Shown here: piece by piece, positions 31,818 to 32,803 of the stretch
Layout of the letters: every line of letters begins with the position of its first letter
Numbering within the stretch: position 1 is the first letter of the stretch
Assembly (NCBI GenBank): GCA_017454585.1
Contig: JAFTCU010000005.1
Span: 1 to 32,803 of the forward strand
Direction of reading: 5' to 3'
Source of the DNA: Thermoguttaceae bacterium
GTDB taxonomy: Bacteria; Planctomycetota; Planctomycetia; Pirellulales; Thermoguttaceae
DNA length: 32,803 nt
Position numbers and translations under genes: made by a program
Notes under the pieces: model-generated
The model's database searches: none
Told to the model about the DNA's origin: nothing
The model's input: only the letters and a program-made list of their open reading frames with translations

Positions 31818-31937
31818 AGCCACAAAGAACGCAAAGGACGCAAAGAGAATATAATGAAATATGACAAAGATTTCAGTGTGCCGGGCGTTGATCAATGACA
31901 AGACAAAATCTTTGCGTTCTTTGTGTTCTTTGCGGCT
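31818..31937. repeat. Inverted arrays of a CAAAGAACG repeat
   Basis: The left arm 31818-31846 contains three CAAAGRACG-type units. The right arm 31909-31937 is its reverse complement, with 3 differences in 29 positions. The spacer is 62 nt. Both arms end in AGCC on the outside, so the boundaries are sharp. Confidence 0.75.
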
Positions 31938-31964
31938 AAAAAAACCATTAGCCCTCTTTCAAAT

Positions 31965-32085
31965 CTCACGCGGAGCTGCGGAGACGCGGAGGATTAGAGA
32001 GTGTGTATGCGAGAATTATCAACGGCGATACGGACTCTCAATCTTTCCAACCATAAAACCCCGCGGCTCCGCACCTCCGCGTGAG
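31965..32085. repeat. Inverted arrays of an ACGCGGAG repeat
   Basis: The left arm 31965-31991 begins CTCACGCGGAG and repeats GCGGAG three times. The right arm 32059-32085 is the reverse complement, with about 4 differences in 27. The spacer is 67 nt. It lies 27 bp from the CAAAGAACG element but is unrelated to it in sequence. Confidence 0.72.
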
Positions 32086-32184
32086 CTAAAAACAACTGGC
32101 CCTAAACACGGCTGTGTTTTAATTGTTTTTTGGTACGCAATTACCGGATGAGCCAAAAATTTTGTCTTTTTTTTAAATTTTTTG

Positions 32185-32212
32185 TTGACAAATCTCACTC
32201 CCGGCATATAAT
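32185..32212 (+). promoter_or_regulatory. Perfect consensus promoter of the last gene
   Basis: TTGACA (32185-32190), a 16-nt spacer and TATAAT (32207-32212). The leader to the ATG is about 95 nt, and no riboswitch-like fold was recognised in it. Confidence 0.8.
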
Positions 32213-32314
32213 AATAGAATAATTGAAACTATTTAACAGGAAAAGTCAGGGTTTCATAACCTCAGAATCCAAAATATTCGTTTGTGGAAATACGAACAGA
32301 AAGAAGATCCCATC

Positions 32315-32803
32315 ATGTCAAAGCGTTTTTCCCTTTCCTTTATTTTTACCATTTTATTCCCCGGTTTGCTTGCCGCTGCCACGGTCCCCGTGACGGACGG
32401 TCTGGTGCTCCAGATCGACCCCTCCACCCTGACCGGGCTTGAGAACGGCGCGGCCGTTTCCTCGTGGGCCGGTACGAACGCCGCGGGTGACACGATCACA
32501 TTCACGCAAACCAACGCCGGCAATCAGCCGACATACCAGTCCTCGGTCGCCAGTCTCGGTGGTTCGTCCGCGCTTTATTTTGACAGCGACTACCTCCAGC
32601 TCGCCGGTACGTTGGGGATCACGGGCAACCAGGGCCGTACCGTTTTCGCGGTCTGGGCGGATCCGGTCGCCACGGGCGCCAACTACCAGCACGTGATGCA
32701 CATGGGGAACGCTACGACGAACCAGGCGTACGGTCTTTCCGTCGCGAGAGGTTCGAATTTGACCGTGGGCAACCACTACTGGGGCAACGGTTTCGACGGG
32801 AAA
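32315..32803 (+). CDS. Secreted LamG/concanavalin-like protein, N-terminal part
   Basis: The frame is open to the window edge, giving 163 residues. A signal peptide (MSKRFSLSFIFTILFPGLLAA) is followed by TVPVTDGLVLQIDPS and VSSWAG, the usual opening of LamG/concanavalin-type sandwich domains in planctomycete surface proteins. ALYFDSDYLQLAG and RTVFAVWADP are the next characteristic strands. Many such proteins end in a PEP-CTERM signal, but this end lies outside the window. No strong Shine-Dalgarno sequence is seen (AAGAAGATCC upstream at most). It is driven by the consensus promoter at 32185-32212. Carbohydrate binding or surface display is inferred from the fold only. Confidence 0.82.
   Translation, partial: MSKRFSLSFIFTILFPGLLAAATVPVTDGLVLQIDPSTLTGLENGAAVSSWAGTNAAGDTITFTQTNAGNQPTYQSSVASLGGSSALYFDSDYLQLAGTLGITGNQGRTVFAVWADPVATGANYQHVMHMGNATTNQAYGLSVARGSNLTVGNHYWGNGFDGK

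Noticed and set aside
32213..32314. Riboswitch in the leader of the last gene
   Set aside because: No conserved aptamer motif or stable multi-stem fold was seen; only a plain AT-rich leader.

Overview
The window looks like chromosomal DNA of a planctomycete, probably an anaerobic or microaerobic, polysaccharide-using member of the Pirellulales type. This is inferred from gene content, not from a marker gene. The indicators are a DUF1559 prepilin-like protein, a PEP-CTERM protein with a GG/N-rich repeat passenger, a membrane-anchored Hanks-type kinase, a secreted prenyltransferase/squalene-oxidase-repeat protein, a beta-propeller fused to a di-haem cytochrome, several lipoproteins, rubrerythrin, and large secreted glycoside hydrolases. 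Long antisense open frames lie opposite many genes; they are shadows of the codon bias.

Layout. 1-306: end of proA. 454-3519 (+): a secreted GH99/WbsX-like hydrolase followed after 3 nt by an HtrA-type protease. 3748-4488 (-): an SDR protein lacking the usual catalytic Ser and Tyr. 4606-5379 (-): a lipoprotein, divergent from rubrerythrin (5597-6130) and a cupin (6237-6602). 6655-10258 (-): a leucine-rich-repeat protein and a secreted phosphodiesterase with a LamG-like tail. 10706-10778 (-): tRNA-Ala(GGC) with its own promoter and terminator. 10998-12620 (+): an acyl-activating enzyme. 12664-17851 (-): a 1257-residue glycoside hydrolase followed by a Ser/Thr kinase. 17993-23090 (-): lipoprotein, GNAT protein, propeller-cytochrome and GT2 glycosyltransferase, the last three tightly packed. 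23339-24658 (+): aroA. 24675-25682 (-): DUF1559 protein. 25875-28250 (+): U32 peptidase family protein. 28328-31535 (-): PEP-CTERM protein and prenyltransferase-repeat protein. 32315-end (+): start of a secreted LamG-like protein.

Transcription signals are unusually readable. Eleven promoters of the form TTGAMA/TTGACT-N16/17-TATAAT-like can be placed. One of them, for the phosphodiesterase, carries a perfect 7-bp inverted repeat in its -35/-10 spacer. Shine-Dalgarno sequences are strong for some genes and absent for others.

The most unusual layer is between the genes. The window holds several unrelated families of small palindromic repeats: a five-unit REP-like array at 30296-30490 with a related piece in the phosphodiesterase leader; a composite hairpin element present twice, with a GGTAC...TCGGA module present four times; and four elements built as short tandem repeats facing each other across a short spacer. 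A further palindromic element sits in frame inside the U32 gene and adds about 40 residues to the protein. No complete IS element, prophage, CRISPR array or defence cassette was found.
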